DNA of 64,000 nucleotides, from assembly GCA_933228895.1 (NCBI GenBank), contig OW121849.1, positions 42,378,354 through 42,442,353 on the forward strand. Reading direction: 5' to 3'. This document shows, piece by piece, positions 45,640-57,118 of this stretch. Source of the stretch: Platycnemis pennipes (Eukaryota > Arthropoda > Insecta > Odonata > Platycnemididae). The notes under the pieces are model-generated. The model searched no databases and was not told the DNA's origin. It was given only the letters and a program-made list of their open reading frames with translations. Position 1 is the first letter of the stretch, and every line of letters begins with the position of its first letter. A program made the translations under genes and the position numbers.

Positions 45640-47500
45640 TAACTTCGGCCCAAAGAGAATTCCACCGGCAGCCAAACCGAAAAAACCTCGCAACGGAACC
45701 ATCCGGACTAATACTAATACCCTGCTCCCACCCCACTCCACTTTCATTCAACTTCGCTCTTTCTTTACGCTCCCCTCTTTGCAGTATTCACCCTCCCCAC
45801 CCTCACCGAGACAGAGGGCGGCTATGCCTCGATTCGATATGCGCTCCGTGTTGGATAGATCCCCGGCCCGATCCCCATTCCCACGACATAGATGTTTCGT
45901 TGGCAGCAGGAATACACTAAACTGGTTGGTGTGGGAGGGAGGGACGCGGGGGAATGAGTGGTAACTGATGGAGGAAGGGGGAATGAATGGAATGAAAGCT
46001 TCGAGGGGAGTGAGGAGGGTGGAGAATGCGAGAGGAGAGGAAGAGGGGAAGTAAGCCGTACGCCGCCAACCGTGTGACGACCTCGGATACGGGCTGAGAT
46101 TCGGCAAGCACGGCGAAAACTGTGAGGGAGTCCGCGAAACTTTTGCCCTCACCCAAGCCGCGGAAGACAACGCAATATTACTATTGATTCGTCGACGCCC
46201 CACCGACTCATAATTTTTTTTGTGTAAATTTTGTCCTTCGCTATTTATCCTACACGACGCGTAACGCAGGAGCACAGGGCGGATGGCCATTCATTCGACC
46301 GCAGTGCTCCTGCGTGGAAACAAAAAATTAAAAATATAGTGGAACGCATCGCGACGCGGAGATCTAACATACATATATCGTTCCCGCTTCCTTTCTCCGC
46401 CCTGTCCTCTCCGCCGTCTAAGGTTATTTAACCGGCGCGAATCTAGAAACCGTCGGGAAGGAAAGGTGAGCTGTATTAAGGAACAAAAATGTCCAGAGGG
46501 GCCACTCCCCAAGGAGAAGAAGGCTTCGAAAGCGCCGTTCGGGCCAGACACTCGCGAAAGCGGCGCTGCACCGTTTTACGAAACGCCGAAAAAGTATCAA
46601 AACCATAACCTAGCCTCTCGCGCTCGCTTTTATCAGCGGTTACCAGCAGGAAACGTTCTCTTTTTTTTCAGCAGACCCGTTCACTGAACCCCCTTCCCAA
46701 ATCTCCCTCCCTCCCCGCTCCACCCTCCCTATTCTCCCATCTGTCCCCAACTAACCCCTCCCCCCTCGCTCCCGTCGACAACATCGCGCTGTTCCTCCTG
46801 GCGATAACTCCACTGTTTGGCGTGTGTGAGCCGAGTTCGCTTGCGTGTGCGTGAGTGCACTTCCCTCACACACGCACACAAACACGTATTTTTTTCAGCA
46901 CCGCCGTCCTAACCCTCCCCAACTCTTTTCTCTCTAGCCTCCTCCCTTTAGCCCAACCGCTCGCTTACCCTCCAAGTCCTACCTCAACCTCCGGCCACAC
47001 TTCTCCCTCCCCCCTCTCCCACCCTCTACAACCATCCACCCCGCCCCTTCCGCTCATCTCTCCACCCCCCCCCCTCCGCCCCTCTTGCCCCCTCCCCTCT
47101 CCGATGCATTGTGAATTTTTAGAGGGCATCGAAAGAACGCGCGCCACCTCCTCCCCCTCCCGACTTCTTGTTTTGCGTTTTTTTTTTATTTTCGAGACCT
47201 TCGCCGGGTTATTCACCCTGGTCGCTCGCCTGCGTGAGTAAATGGTCGCTCGCCTTCTTCGGTTCTCCTCTAAAAGAGCCAAAGAGGGAGGGGAGGTGGG
47301 GCGAGAGGGGGTGGCGGGCTGAGGAGAGTGGAAATGTGGTGAGGGGGAGGGAGAGAAAGGAAGGAAGGAAGAGAGAAAGAGAAGGGGAAAACAAGCGAAG
47401 GGGGAGGGACGCATCCTTAACGAAATGCAAGGCCCTGCCGACGTTGCACCGGTCCCAAAGACGGATAGGTGAGCAGAAGAAAGCATTTCCCGCGTTCGGG
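45640..47500. other. Long GC-rich island with strand-asymmetric tracts, no gene recognised
   Basis: C/T-rich at 45720-45800, G/A-rich at 45930-46050, C/T-rich at 46685-46780 and 46910-47105, and G/A-rich at 47280-47405. At 46850-46885, cacacacgcacacaaacacg lies near gtgtgcgtgagtgcac, forming an inverted GT/CA pair. Frames of 120-200 codons on both strands are low-complexity and mutually overlapping. Candidate splice-like signals exist (tttttttcag at about 46888-46899, gcgtgagt at about 47232) but the intervening peptide is not convincing. Confidence 0.45.
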
Positions 47501-47664
47501 AGATGATGAGTCGTCTCCCAATCAATTTGTCCGTATTTCGATTCTTATCTGCTTTCTTCAAAAAGTATTTTTAGGTTTTAGATACCCATACTGCTGAGGT
47601 TTACATCACACCCTCTAACCGAACGTAATACTAACCATAAACCTGAGACAAATACGCAAAGGGG

Positions 47665-47725
47665 TTTTGAACCCGTGACCCTTGGGTTGTCCCTCGCCCT
47701 GCCGACTATCATAATAGTTTCTTGT
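47665..47725 (-). mobile_element. tRNA-derived SINE head, reverse orientation
   Basis: The minus strand reads gatagtcggcagggcgaggg, then gtcacgggttcaaaacccct, with a B box (ggttcaaaacc) and a plausible A box about 35 bases upstream. It does not fold as a good tRNA cloverleaf. A SINE head remnant is likely. Confidence 0.45.
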
Positions 47726-47814
47726 TGCTTGTTTTTTCAATAGATACAAATTTGTATTATTCATCTTACAAAGCTCACAAGAACAACCCTTATGCCTTCT
47801 GCGTTAACGTCCAT

Positions 47815-47990
47815 ATCTCGACGAATAGGACAAGCACACACAAATATTGAAAGGAACTGACCCCTCCAACACACTCTTCCTCGATGCGTGAATTTCACAC
47901 GCCGTTTCGCGAAATGACTCGGTGAGTTTCCTCACCGAGTCATTTCGCCGATCAAACCGACCTTCGATATGAGGACTGTGGTTTCTTAAT
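47815..47990 (+). mobile_element. SINE-2-like repeat body containing an 18-bp perfect hairpin
   Basis: cgtgaatttcacacgccgtt ... ggtgagtttcctcacc ... accttcgatatgag matches the ordered blocks of the repeat at 26692-26765 and 51628-51690. Within it, gcgaaatgactcggtgag (47909-47926) and ctcaccgagtcatttcgc (47931-47948) are exact inverted complements around tttc. Confidence 0.5.
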
Positions 47991-48520
47991 TTATTTTTAG
48001 CGTTCCCGAACGCCCTCTCGGAACGAGCACCGCGAGTCGGCGCGGAGCCGCGCGACCGCACGCCGAACTGGTCTAGGGAAATCTAGGACGGGGTGAAAAA
48101 ATGGTTTGGAAAGCAACGAATAAAAAAAAGACGTCGCGAAAAAAACATATCAAGGTGAGAAAAAAAAGAAAAGAGTCGTGGGGCGTTCGTTCTCAAAAGG
48201 AGGGGGGTGGGAAGGGGGTTAGTGGGGGCCGCCACCGGGCGGGTAGGTTCGGTTGGGCGGGAGAGGTGGGGAGGAGTTCTCTCTCGTGTCGTGTTCAGTT
48301 CGTTTGGTGGACGAACGCTTGAGGACGCCAACTGCCGAGCCGCCCGGCTTACGCTGCGGGGGCATAATGGCGTTCTTTTTCGATTGAGCTCTGACGCGCG
48401 CACACCGCCGCCGCGCCGCGGCTTTCGACCGGGGCGGCGAAGTTCGAGTTTTCGAGCTGAAAGACTCGGAGATAAGCGGTCCCAACTTCGCTCCGTCCGT
48501 CGGCTGGCGCATCAAAACAA
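47991..48520. promoter_or_regulatory. CpG-rich block with an arthropod Inr-like site
   Basis: A strongly CpG-rich block. tcagtt at 48295-48300 matches the arthropod initiator TCAGTY, and ggacg lies about 27 bases downstream of its A (48323-48327), close to the usual DPE distance. A small frame just upstream (48101) begins MVWKATNKKKTSRKKH and is followed by a caag/gtgag donor-like junction. Together these suggest host promoter or first-exon sequence, but this is only motif-level inference. Confidence 0.3.
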
Positions 48521-51009
48521 TGGGTATCGCTTCCGAAAAAAAACGAATGTGATCACGAAGTCAGTCCCTTTTGTTCCAACTAATCGGCTCACTCTCTCCA
48601 GCTCAGCGAAAGATAAAATATTTCCCAATTCATATTTGGAGCACGCGAAATCGGGTCCTAGCTCGTTTGACTTTTCTCTCTCGAGTGCTGATAATCGCAA
48701 TTTTAAAAGAACAATTTGCCAGCAATCGCACACAAATGATTACCTGAGTAGATAACGGTAAGGTACTATTCCTAAGTGCATTAAAATTGAGGTGCAATGT
48801 ACTGCCAGGAACCTAGTCAAATGAGAGAAATATAGGTATATTAAAATGCTGTTGAGTGAAATTCTCACGATTGATGTTGGACGTACAGGATAATAAACAA
48901 GTACTATTAATGAGAATCATTGAGATACTAAACATCCAAATAAGTTTGTGAATCTTTTCTTCCTTCTTCTCAATAATGACCCTGCATAGCGTTGGATCAA
49001 AAAATCAAGTAACAAATATTTAAGAAAAATGTTTAAGATATGAAAATAATGTGTCTGAGATAAATGAAGATTGATTTCCATAGGATAACACAAAATTGTA
49101 ACAATTAAATGTATTATGAGTTCGGTTATGTGAAATAATTAAACGTTTCCTTGCACAAAGTTGAATTAAAACATTATGAGTTTCCCCATGGCTGAAGTAT
49201 TAATAATAGGTACTGAAAAATCTTTCAGAAAGTATATCCACGAGTAGATGTTGGTCGTCTCAACAACTTACGAACACTAGAGAAGTAAATATCTTTTATT
49301 TCAAGTTGATTACTTATTATGAATTCGGAATACTCGGCGTATTTACACGAGAAGTTATATCATTGGAGTAAACTACATTAAAAATGACATAAATCACATA
49401 ATTATATCACATTATTCAAATATTTACTATGCATTATTGCAAAAAACAAACTTACCCCAATGTTGATTGCGACACTTCGTCACGCACTCCAGATTCTATA
49501 ATTCCTAATTCCCATGTTTCGTCACCGTCAACCTAAAAATTAATATTGAAAAAGTTATAGAGAGGGTCAATAAACTGTTGATGCGTCTCGAATATTAGAA
49601 AATTTGACAGAGAGCTCCCGAAAACGTTGGCCAACATGAATACGGGAGTAGTAGGATGTAGGCGTCCACAAGGGCTCCACGCATGACCCATTCCACCCGA
49701 TACGTAAACAGACATTTTTCTGACAATGTTAGCCAATTGAGATTGTCCCGACAAAGTTAGCTCACTCACGGGGCTCGGCACTCCGTATCCCCTTCCTCCC
49801 AGCAGCACAACGACCGCTCGGAGTGATTTGTGCGGCGCGCAATAAATTGAATGAAATGCCTCCGACGGACGAAATTCCCCCGAGCTCCCAGCTCGCCGTG
49901 GATTCCGATTCACGCGGCCATTAATTCAACCGTTGACGTCCAAAGCGACGAGCGACGACTCTGGGAGACTCTATAGCCGGCCGGCCGAGAGAGGGCATCC
50001 TCCTCAACAGGTGATTGATGAGGAAAAGCCGAAACGGCCGGAGAAGAGAGAAGCTGGAGAGAGGAGAGAGAAAATATGGGTGCGAAGCGAGAAGATGGAA
50101 ATGGAGCGGTTAGCCACAGGTTGATACGAAAAGTTCACGGGTACTGGCGTCGGAGGGACTGCTAAAGGCGGCGTAGGAGACGGTAGGCATCGCGTCCGTG
50201 ACCCTCCTCGAAGCCACCCCCTCCCCCCCGTACCCGTCCCTCCCCCGACGTCAGCATGCTGGAGGACGCCAGTGGGAGTGAATGGGCGAGAACATAGCGA
50301 TAGAGAGAGGCTTACCTAACACTCGGTCACGGATAATCCTAAAAACGCCACGACTCCTAAACATCGCTCATTTTCTACCCGCCCTCGCCATCTCAAATCG
50401 CCACCGCCGTTTGGGGCGCGGAAAATTCCGTGGTGGAAGCAATTTCTTCCTAGCCTTAGCTCACCCTCAACAACCCCCCTTCCCCCTTTTCTCCGTATCA
50501 CGGTCCCGTTGTCGCGAGAGATGGATTCGCGGGCCCGGTTGTGTGCAGCCCCGGTGGATTCACGCACGCCCGAGGGGCAGAAGAGTGGAATCACGTCGGC
50601 CTCGGCACGTTAAAAGCCTTGCGCTCACTATTCCCTCCATTAAAGGAGCAACGGTTGGTCGAATTGAGGAACGTATAATTTACGCAAGAGGAAAGGGAGG
50701 TGGAACTTGTGAATCCCAAAGCGAGTATTTCGAGAAAATAGCTATCGATGAGCATTCACACAGCACTGTGCAATCCTCCTAAAGAGTATGAAAGAGGTTA
50801 AATTAACAGGCGTAACATATATTACAGAGAATAACAATTAACTTGCACATTGTGATAAACATTTATTAACATATCGCACATTAATTTGGATTAATGCGGC
50901 CTTATACTTAAAAACTAATTTACGCAAATAAAGTTGTTCTTTATTATCTCCAAACTTTGTTTTCATAACCTACCTCAAATGTTGAGTAACCCGAAAGATT
51001 TGACGCACG
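48521..51009. other. Intergenic DNA with a GC-rich stretch, no gene recognised
   Basis: 48760-49520 is very AT-rich. 49780-50620 is GC- and CpG-rich, with frames of 126 (minus) and 166 (plus) codons that carry no recognisable domain. 50780-51009 is AT-rich again. Confidence 0.45.
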
Positions 51010-51020
51010 TTGGAATTGGA

Positions 51021-51347
51021 GGGGATCGGGTTGGTGTGGTGGCTAGAGTACTGGCCTCCCATCCCGAAGGCCCGGGTTCGATTCCCGGCAGTGGCGGATT
51101 TTTCAGTGGAAAACCGGTCCCCACTTGAGTGCCTAGTGGAGGGCATTTCGAGTACAGTACTCCGTCCGTCGGATGGGACGTTAAGCCGTGGTCCCCTTGG
51201 CGCCTTTCGTTAAGAGTAGGCTAATGCCGACGCCGGGTTTCTCTCCACCCTTCCTCCGTTCCCTGAAAACTCCTACCATTACCCAATTACCCACCTATGG
51301 CGCAAATGACCTCAGCTGTCGGTCGCCTCCCCTAAATAACCAACCAA
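51021..51347 (+). mobile_element. tRNA-derived SINE (SINE-1) with perfect target duplication
   Basis: A 327-bp element flanked by an exact 11-bp duplication, ttggaattgga, at 51010-51020 and 51348-51358. The head has A-box-like sequence (ggtgtggtggctagagtact) and a B box (gggttcgattcccgg, 51073-51087), as in a pol III promoter. The body runs through gatgggacgttaagccgtgg and ctaatgccgacgccgggttt and ends in ctaaataaccaaccaa. The short frames across it are not genes. It is the youngest SINE here and the reference for the copies at 22462-23240 and 19735-19795. Confidence 0.92.
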
Positions 51348-51382
51348 TTGGAATTGGACGATTGGCAAAGTATGAATTTAAT

Positions 51383-51440
51383 GTACCTACATCTAAATTA
51401 CACCCTGCAAGCTACCAAAAGGGTGTGTAGGAAGGGAGAA
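51383..51440 (-). mobile_element. Solitary LINE-type 3' terminus, reverse orientation
   Basis: cctacatctaaattacaccc tgcaagctaccaaaagggtg tgtaggaaggga is a reversed LINE tail and hairpin with loop changes. It sits between two SINEs and has no coding remnant. Confidence 0.7.
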
Positions 51441-51465
51441 ATATATACTTGTTGGTAAATGCGAG

Positions 51466-51700
51466 CGTGGTGGCCTATTGGGTGGAGCGCTTGGCTACTG
51501 ATCGAAGGGTTCCGGGTTCAAATCCAAGTGAACCCTTTTGGACGCCCCCGAACGAAAAACCCTCGGAGTGCGAGGTGAGCCAGGGAAAGGAACAGGACCC
51601 CCTACCCTGAATTTGTCAAATTCACGCGCCTGTGGCGTAGTCCGGGGTGAGTTCAACTCTCACCTATCAAAACCAAACTTCGGGTTGAATCACTGAGTAT
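51466..51700 (+). mobile_element. tRNA-derived SINE (SINE-2)
   Basis: The head gtggtggcctattgggtgga gcgcttggctactg carries an A box, and ccgggttcaaatccaag (51517-51533) carries the B box ggttcaaatcc. The body has a caaattcacgcgcctgtggc block, ggtgagttcaactctcacct and aacttcgggttgaatc, matching partial copies at 26692-26765 and 47879-47975. The exact 3' end and target duplication are not clear. Confidence 0.75.
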
Positions 51701-53140
51701 GAACAAATCACCAAATTATGACTGAGCTAAAAATATTTTTGATATCTTCATAAAACTGGCTTTTAATTAACCTCCTCTGGAGGGCTATTAATTTTTTATA
51801 AATTGAACTATCTATCATTAATACTTTAGCATTGTTAATTAGAATTGAACCACTTTTGGATTTATTTTCAATTTATAACTGACATTGTATTATTGTAGTA
51901 TTGTATGACAGACATGACATTCTATTGTAGTCAAGAATTTATGTCCACAAGTGAACTACCTCTAAGTACCCGGAGGTGGCTTTCTACTAAATTACAGATA
52001 TCATTGAAAAAAGTGGAAGAAAAGAAAGACTAACACTCTTTCATGAGGTATCCACAATCTGGTACTAACCTCCAAGGAATATTACCGAAAACAGCACTTA
52101 TAACGCGATCGTAAAAAAGCATTTCAATTAAGATGTTCTAATTATTACATATCCCCTAGAATAGGAGAAAATTACAGCGGGGTACCAGTTGCTTAAAATT
52201 ATATTTAATCAAGGATTATTGCGTAAAGTTATACGTCTTCAACCAAAAGTTAAATATTGTGAATCAAAAGGACAGGCTGTAACCCACGAGATTACTATCT
52301 AAATATTTCAAAACGAAATCAAATATTTTTCAGGAGTTATCTATTAGGTTGATCATTAACCTCTTGAAGAGGGGAAGCAGTGCAAGAAGAGAAAACTACT
52401 CGAAACTACACATAATTAATAGTAACGTAAATAGAACGTATCCATGAAATTTTGTATATCAAATGAAAATATATCGTACACTGCAGAAAATTTATATTAA
52501 AACAATTATTTTAGCTGCATACAGTCGGGAGAGATCATCAGCGATATATCCAAAAAAAATGGACCGCTGAGAAGAAGTGAATAGAATGAAAACGTAACCT
52601 CACCAAAACATGCACTCTGCGGGCAGAGATAATGCATGTTGGTATTTCCCCAACATCAATAATTTTAAGATCATCTGCACAAAGGCTCCTGCCCCAAAAT
52701 CGAAAGTGTGAAAAATGCGAAGTCTCATACTGAATGTGGAATGTAAAAGTTCAAATGAGAACATATCGGTGTAACTAGAGCGAGAAAACACTCGAAACTT
52801 GATGCTTGAAGTTATCGCGCAGAAGCTTGCTTACAAAACAGGTGGGCGAGGCTTCCGCACCAGGAACGGCGAACAAAAATCAGACGGGAATTTGAGCAAC
52901 GAGTGCATACTGCCACCGGATGCGACCGAAAACCCCCTACCACCAACAGTCAGAGGCTTAGAAATGCTATTAGGAAACGAAATCCGATTGGCGGCAACCG
53001 TGAGATTCGGAGGTAATCCAAGCGAGGCTAATCCAAATTACCGAAAAACCAACGCCGCCGCGTCGGACGGAGGAGCCGAGTTGTTTGGTGTGCACGCCAC
53101 TCTGCGTGTGTTTGTGTGTGTGAGTGTCCTTCAAAAGAAG
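51701..53140. other. AT-rich intergenic DNA, no gene recognised
   Basis: Mostly AT-rich. From about 52800 GC content rises, and a 117-codon plus frame (52799-53152) crosses into the following island without any recognisable domain. Confidence 0.45.
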
Positions 53141-53860
53141 ACGCCATCCTGAAGACAGTCAACGCCCTCGAGCCTCGGCCACGCTGGCAGCATTGGGGCA
53201 GGCCGGTCGGCGACGGGGTGGAGGCGGCCGAAGGGTAGGAAAGGGTTGAGGGGGCGGGAGATGTAGGAGGGGAGGGAGGAGGGGCGGAAAGGCTTTGGGC
53301 GGGCGAAGGGGGCAAAAAGGGAAGGCGGGCGGGAAGGGGAAGTTGGCCCTCCCGTAAGGGAGGAGGGCCGGTGAAGGGGGTTGGGGGGGAAGGTACACCA
53401 TCGCAGCGGCCATTCCTCCTCCACGCAAGGCCACTGCACGGGCGGCCACAATTTCACAGGGGGTGAGAGAGGAGAGGTAGATGAAAGGGGTGTGTTGGGG
53501 AGGGGGGCGGGCAGGATATGCGGGGGCAAAAGTAAGGAGGAGGTGTGGCGGAGCGAGGGGAGGAAAAGGGGGAGGGGGTGTGTTCATGGCTTGGTGCATG
53601 GGGTAGGCGAACTCTTTCTTTCGCTGCCCTCTCATCCTCTCCTTCGAGGAGGAAGAGAGGGGAAAAGGAAAGAAGAGGAGGAGAAGGACGCGTGTGAATG
53701 CTGGATGTCGAGACGCAGAAGAAGTTTCTGGAGGAGGGGGGGTGTGGTAATGTGTAATGCATCGCACCGAATTTTCCCACTCTTCACTCCGCGAGTTCTA
53801 ACTTCTTTCGTGAGCGGAGTTCGTCAGAGGGGAAGGATAACAGAATAGGGGATGCGCTTA
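53141..53860. other. G/A-rich island, no gene recognised
   Basis: The plus strand is purine-rich for most of 53210-53740, with a GT-repeat (gcgtgtgtttgtgtgtgtga) just before it at 53104. The 202-codon minus frame is P/S/F/A low complexity. It is probably compositional. Confidence 0.5.
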
Positions 53861-54195
53861 TCGGGACGTTAGAGCGATTCCTCTCCTAGAAACCAGTCTC
53901 TCCCTTTCTCTCCCTCTAACGGCTTCGCGGGCCGATATTAACTCTTCTGTTGCGACATCGAGGGTGACCACATTTGAAGTTGCGGTAAAATTCCATGCGA
54001 AATTTCGCCGATTTCTCTATAATCTTTACAAGAAGCCATGGCCCTTTGCAGATCGAATCATCTCAATGTAAATTTCGAAATAAATATCCTACTCTTCACC
54101 TCGCGCTGGCGATATGATGAAGTTATTTGCTTCTTTACGATATTGTGACGGTATTCGGGTTGGTGACTGGAAAAAAATCAGTGTCATTGGCAATA
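53861..54195. other. Intergenic DNA, no gene recognised
   Basis: Nothing recognisable. Confidence 0.5.
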
Positions 54196-54287
54196 GTTGC
54201 ATGTTTTCATTTCATGCATGGTGATAACTCATCCTCCACCACACACCCTCGACGTGGCTTGCAAGGTAGCTAGTAGATATAGATATA
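54196..54287 (+). mobile_element. Solitary LINE-type 3' terminus
   Basis: ttgcatgttttcatttcatg catggtgataactcatcctc is followed by the hairpin ccaccacacaccctcgacgt ggcttgcaaggt and a tail tagtagatatagatata. It is a LINE-B-like tail without coding sequence. Confidence 0.72.
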
Positions 54288-55430
54288 TCATCAGGAATTC
54301 CCCTACTTTATCTAACAGCATTGAAATACAACCACAAAGGATGCAAAAACGTTTTCTTGATGAAAAATGGAATTTTGAAGTGATTGAAGTCATAATAACG
54401 TATATTCACTGAAATGAGTACCCTTCAAGATCAAATACGTGGTTTGCCGTTTTAGTATCATTGAATTTGCCATACAGAAAAAAGATTTCACACTTATCAG
54501 CTTTACCGGCACGTTTTTCTCTATAAATCAATATCCTTCCACATAGTTAATGCCATAGACGCAGCATAGATTCTCTAATGATTACTCTAAACAAAATAAA
54601 AAATATGCTCCGTATATGCATTAAAGAGAAAATTGGTCAACTCAATGGATATGTTACCAATCACGGTTTTATTACAACAGCATGAAAATCTTTCAATTAA
54701 CGTGGGTATTTTCACCAAGTCAGGAAGCTTTCACTTAACCTTCAAGCAACGGACTCTTTATTACAGACAGCTTTGAGGATAATTTCACGAGAATGCTATC
54801 CGTTGTGAATTACAACTCCCTCATATCATATTGCCCAAGGCCATACCGAATGGCCATTCGCTTGATCGAAAACCATTTTCCTGGATTCACTTCCGCCACT
54901 TTTCAGTTAAATATTTTGTAAGGATACGTTTTGCGTCCTTTCCACGTGAATAGACACCTCAAACCAGCCAATGAATGCTGAAATTACAAATCTGAATAAA
55001 TAATAGACCATTCCAAGCATATGAAGGATGGATATGATTTTTAAAAAAGATGGCAATCGGTAGAAAGGAAATTGTAAGGTGGATGGTGGAGAGGACTGAA
55101 TACTTTTTCTTTCTTCCTTCCGACAGGTGTGTGCGAATTGAATGATTTCTATACTTCCTTTTATGTTTCTCAGTCAGCTCAATGCAGTGGCCGATGATTG
55201 AGGGCATAAATTACGCATCTCCTCACTTAAATTGACATAAGATATAATAAATATCTAACTCGCGGATAAGTGCAAAAGAATTTTTTCGGCCGATACCCTC
55301 AACGTTACTGTTCTTTTCCGCAGTTGCCAGTCGCAGGATATTTCCGAGGCTTTTTCGACCGTAAGCGTTCGCAATAAAATTTTCACGGGGGTGATGAACC
55401 AGTCCTTCAGTGTGGATCGCTCAGTGGATG
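54288..55430. other. AT-rich intergenic DNA, no gene recognised
   Basis: Short frames only, no repeat signature. Confidence 0.5.
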
Positions 55431-56160
55431 GTGAGGGTCAGGGAATTGGACAGGTGGCGATGACCAGAAGGTGAAGGGAGTGTGGGCACGGCGTCTCTAC
55501 GAAGGTGGGCGTCGACCCGCCCTCACGCGTTGGCATCCCCAGAGCGACCGTCAACCCCCAGTCAACCCCCATCCCCCCCCCGCCCCCTTCCCGAAGCCAC
55601 CCCCGAAGGAAGGAAGGAAGGCAGCATCGCCTCCCACGCCGTACCATCTCGTCCTCTTCCACCCACCTCGCCCCCTCCCTCGAAGACCCTCGCCCCTCGA
55701 CACCTCACCCCTCCCATCCCTCCACCCTCCTAAGTTTCCCCCATCGTCGTCATCATCATCACCATCCCTTTTCTCACCCCGTGGGATTGGCTCTATTCGA
55801 CGGTTCCCGGGACCCGAACTCAAGTTGCGGGAATCTATAGCCATTCATCTGCTAGCCTGGCGAACGCGAAACGCCTCGAAATCGTTTCGTCCCTCCCATC
55901 TTCCTCCCCCAGCTCGCATAGTTCCATCGCGCGGGAGATCTCGCGGCCGGATCCCAGCGGCGCGGCAGCGGCAGATGCCCGCACCCCGCTCCCTTCCAGC
56001 TGCCGCTTCGTTTAGCGCCTCCGATTCGCGCTCAACAATTCGAAATGTTGTCACCTCCGCGCTACGCGAAGCTGCTCCGCGGCTCCCGTTCCGACGAATT
56101 TCCTCGCAGACGCCCATCTCATCAATACATCCCCTTCTGGAACCATATTGATACACACTC
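55431..56160. other. C/T-rich island, no gene recognised
   Basis: C-rich at 55500-55790, with an ATC-type simple stretch (cgtcgtcatcatcatcacca, 55745-55764). CpG-rich at 55860-56110. The 226-codon plus frame (55471-56151) is P/S/R-rich and overlaps two other plus frames and two minus frames of similar length, so I treat it as compositional. Confidence 0.5.
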
Positions 56161-56224
56161 TCTCTTTCTCTCTCTGAGGGCCATATGTAGACAGATGAAT
56201 AAGGTTATAATTTGAACTGTAAAA

Positions 56225-56545
56225 GCGTAGTTTACCGGTGGCTAGAGCGCAGTGCTACCATCCGGTCTTCCTGCCAAGGTAGCCATAGAGAGACAACCCA
56301 TTGTCTCTCTTAAAAATGAGTGAAAATGGATAAATTTTGGGCCAAAATTTCACGAAAAGGGCATGGTAAAACCATAAGATTACTGTCTGGAAATTACCGC
56401 TTTAAATCTGGAAGAGGAACTATCCTTCAACCCAAACCCAATTTCCGTGTAATTTTCTGGGCACCAGATCTTTCTGGTGACTGCACAGGAAAAAGACTGA
56501 CCCTCTAATCCAATGTGTATATTGCACCGGGTCGAAGTTCAGGTT
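56225..56545 (+). mobile_element. SINE-2-like repeat with tRNA-like head
   Basis: ccggtggctagagcgcagtg ctaccatccgg resembles a tRNA A-box region. ggcaccagatctttctggtg actgcacaggaaaaagactg (56459-56498) matches the block at 26635-26680. The B box is poor. It is probably a diverged SINE. Confidence 0.45.
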
Positions 56546-57049
56546 GAACATCGATCAATTTAAATTAAATGTAAATTATCCGTCATAGCACTTGATGCGT
56601 GCGATGATCTGTCCCTAGCAGCATAATGATAATTTCACCACACTTATCGTTTATCTGTGCCCTATTTTAATCGGTTAATATTCGAAGATAAGCCTAGTGT
56701 TTGGTTAAAAAACTAATTTGTTTACAATATCGAGCCTGTTTACCAGTTCATAATAACATACAAACTCCACCCGGTCATGAAGCAGAGAATAAAAAACACT
56801 TGAAATAATGATGTATTTAGAAGAATGTTTAGCAACATTTATCAAACTATAAATTTATTACTACTTCGAAAGATCTGCTGTAGAGAGAAAGATACGGCGA
56901 AGGAAAGCTTAAAATTAATTGAAGAATCGTTGGCTGTGCGTGAAGTTGTTTCCTCTTCGTTTTGTTTAATCTTCAGTCCCTTTGTTCCTATCCCCTCACC
57001 CTCTTCCTCAAACTCCTAAAGTTCACCCTTTCACACAGTCCTCAACACA
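56546..57049. other. AT-rich intergenic DNA, no gene recognised
   Basis: Nothing recognisable. Short frames only. Confidence 0.5.
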
Positions 57050-57118
57050 TATCTACATCTACATCTACACGATACACTGCAAGCCACCGCGAGGGAGTGT
57101 GGCAGGGGGAGCACTCGC
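57050..57118 (-). mobile_element. Solitary LINE-type 3' terminus, reverse orientation
   Basis: tctacatctacatctacacg atacactgcaagccaccgcg agggagtgtggcaggggg is an almost intact tail and hairpin, nearly identical to 14580-14634. The next bases (agcactcgcgccttcatctc) do not match LINE-A or LINE-B UTR. Either another family shares this end, or the copy is cut within tens of bases. Confidence 0.8.

Noticed and set aside
46888..47240. Possible exon between a tttttttcag acceptor-like site and a gcgtgagt donor-like site
   Set aside because: The intervening open frame is mostly proline/serine low complexity, and matching sites are common by chance in such sequence.
53159..53767. 202-codon minus frame
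   Set aside because: Low-complexity P/F/A/S peptide in a strand-biased purine tract. No domain or splice context.
55471..56151. 226-codon plus frame
   Set aside because: P/S/R-rich and overlapped by other long frames on both strands. No recognisable domain, and open length is explained by composition.
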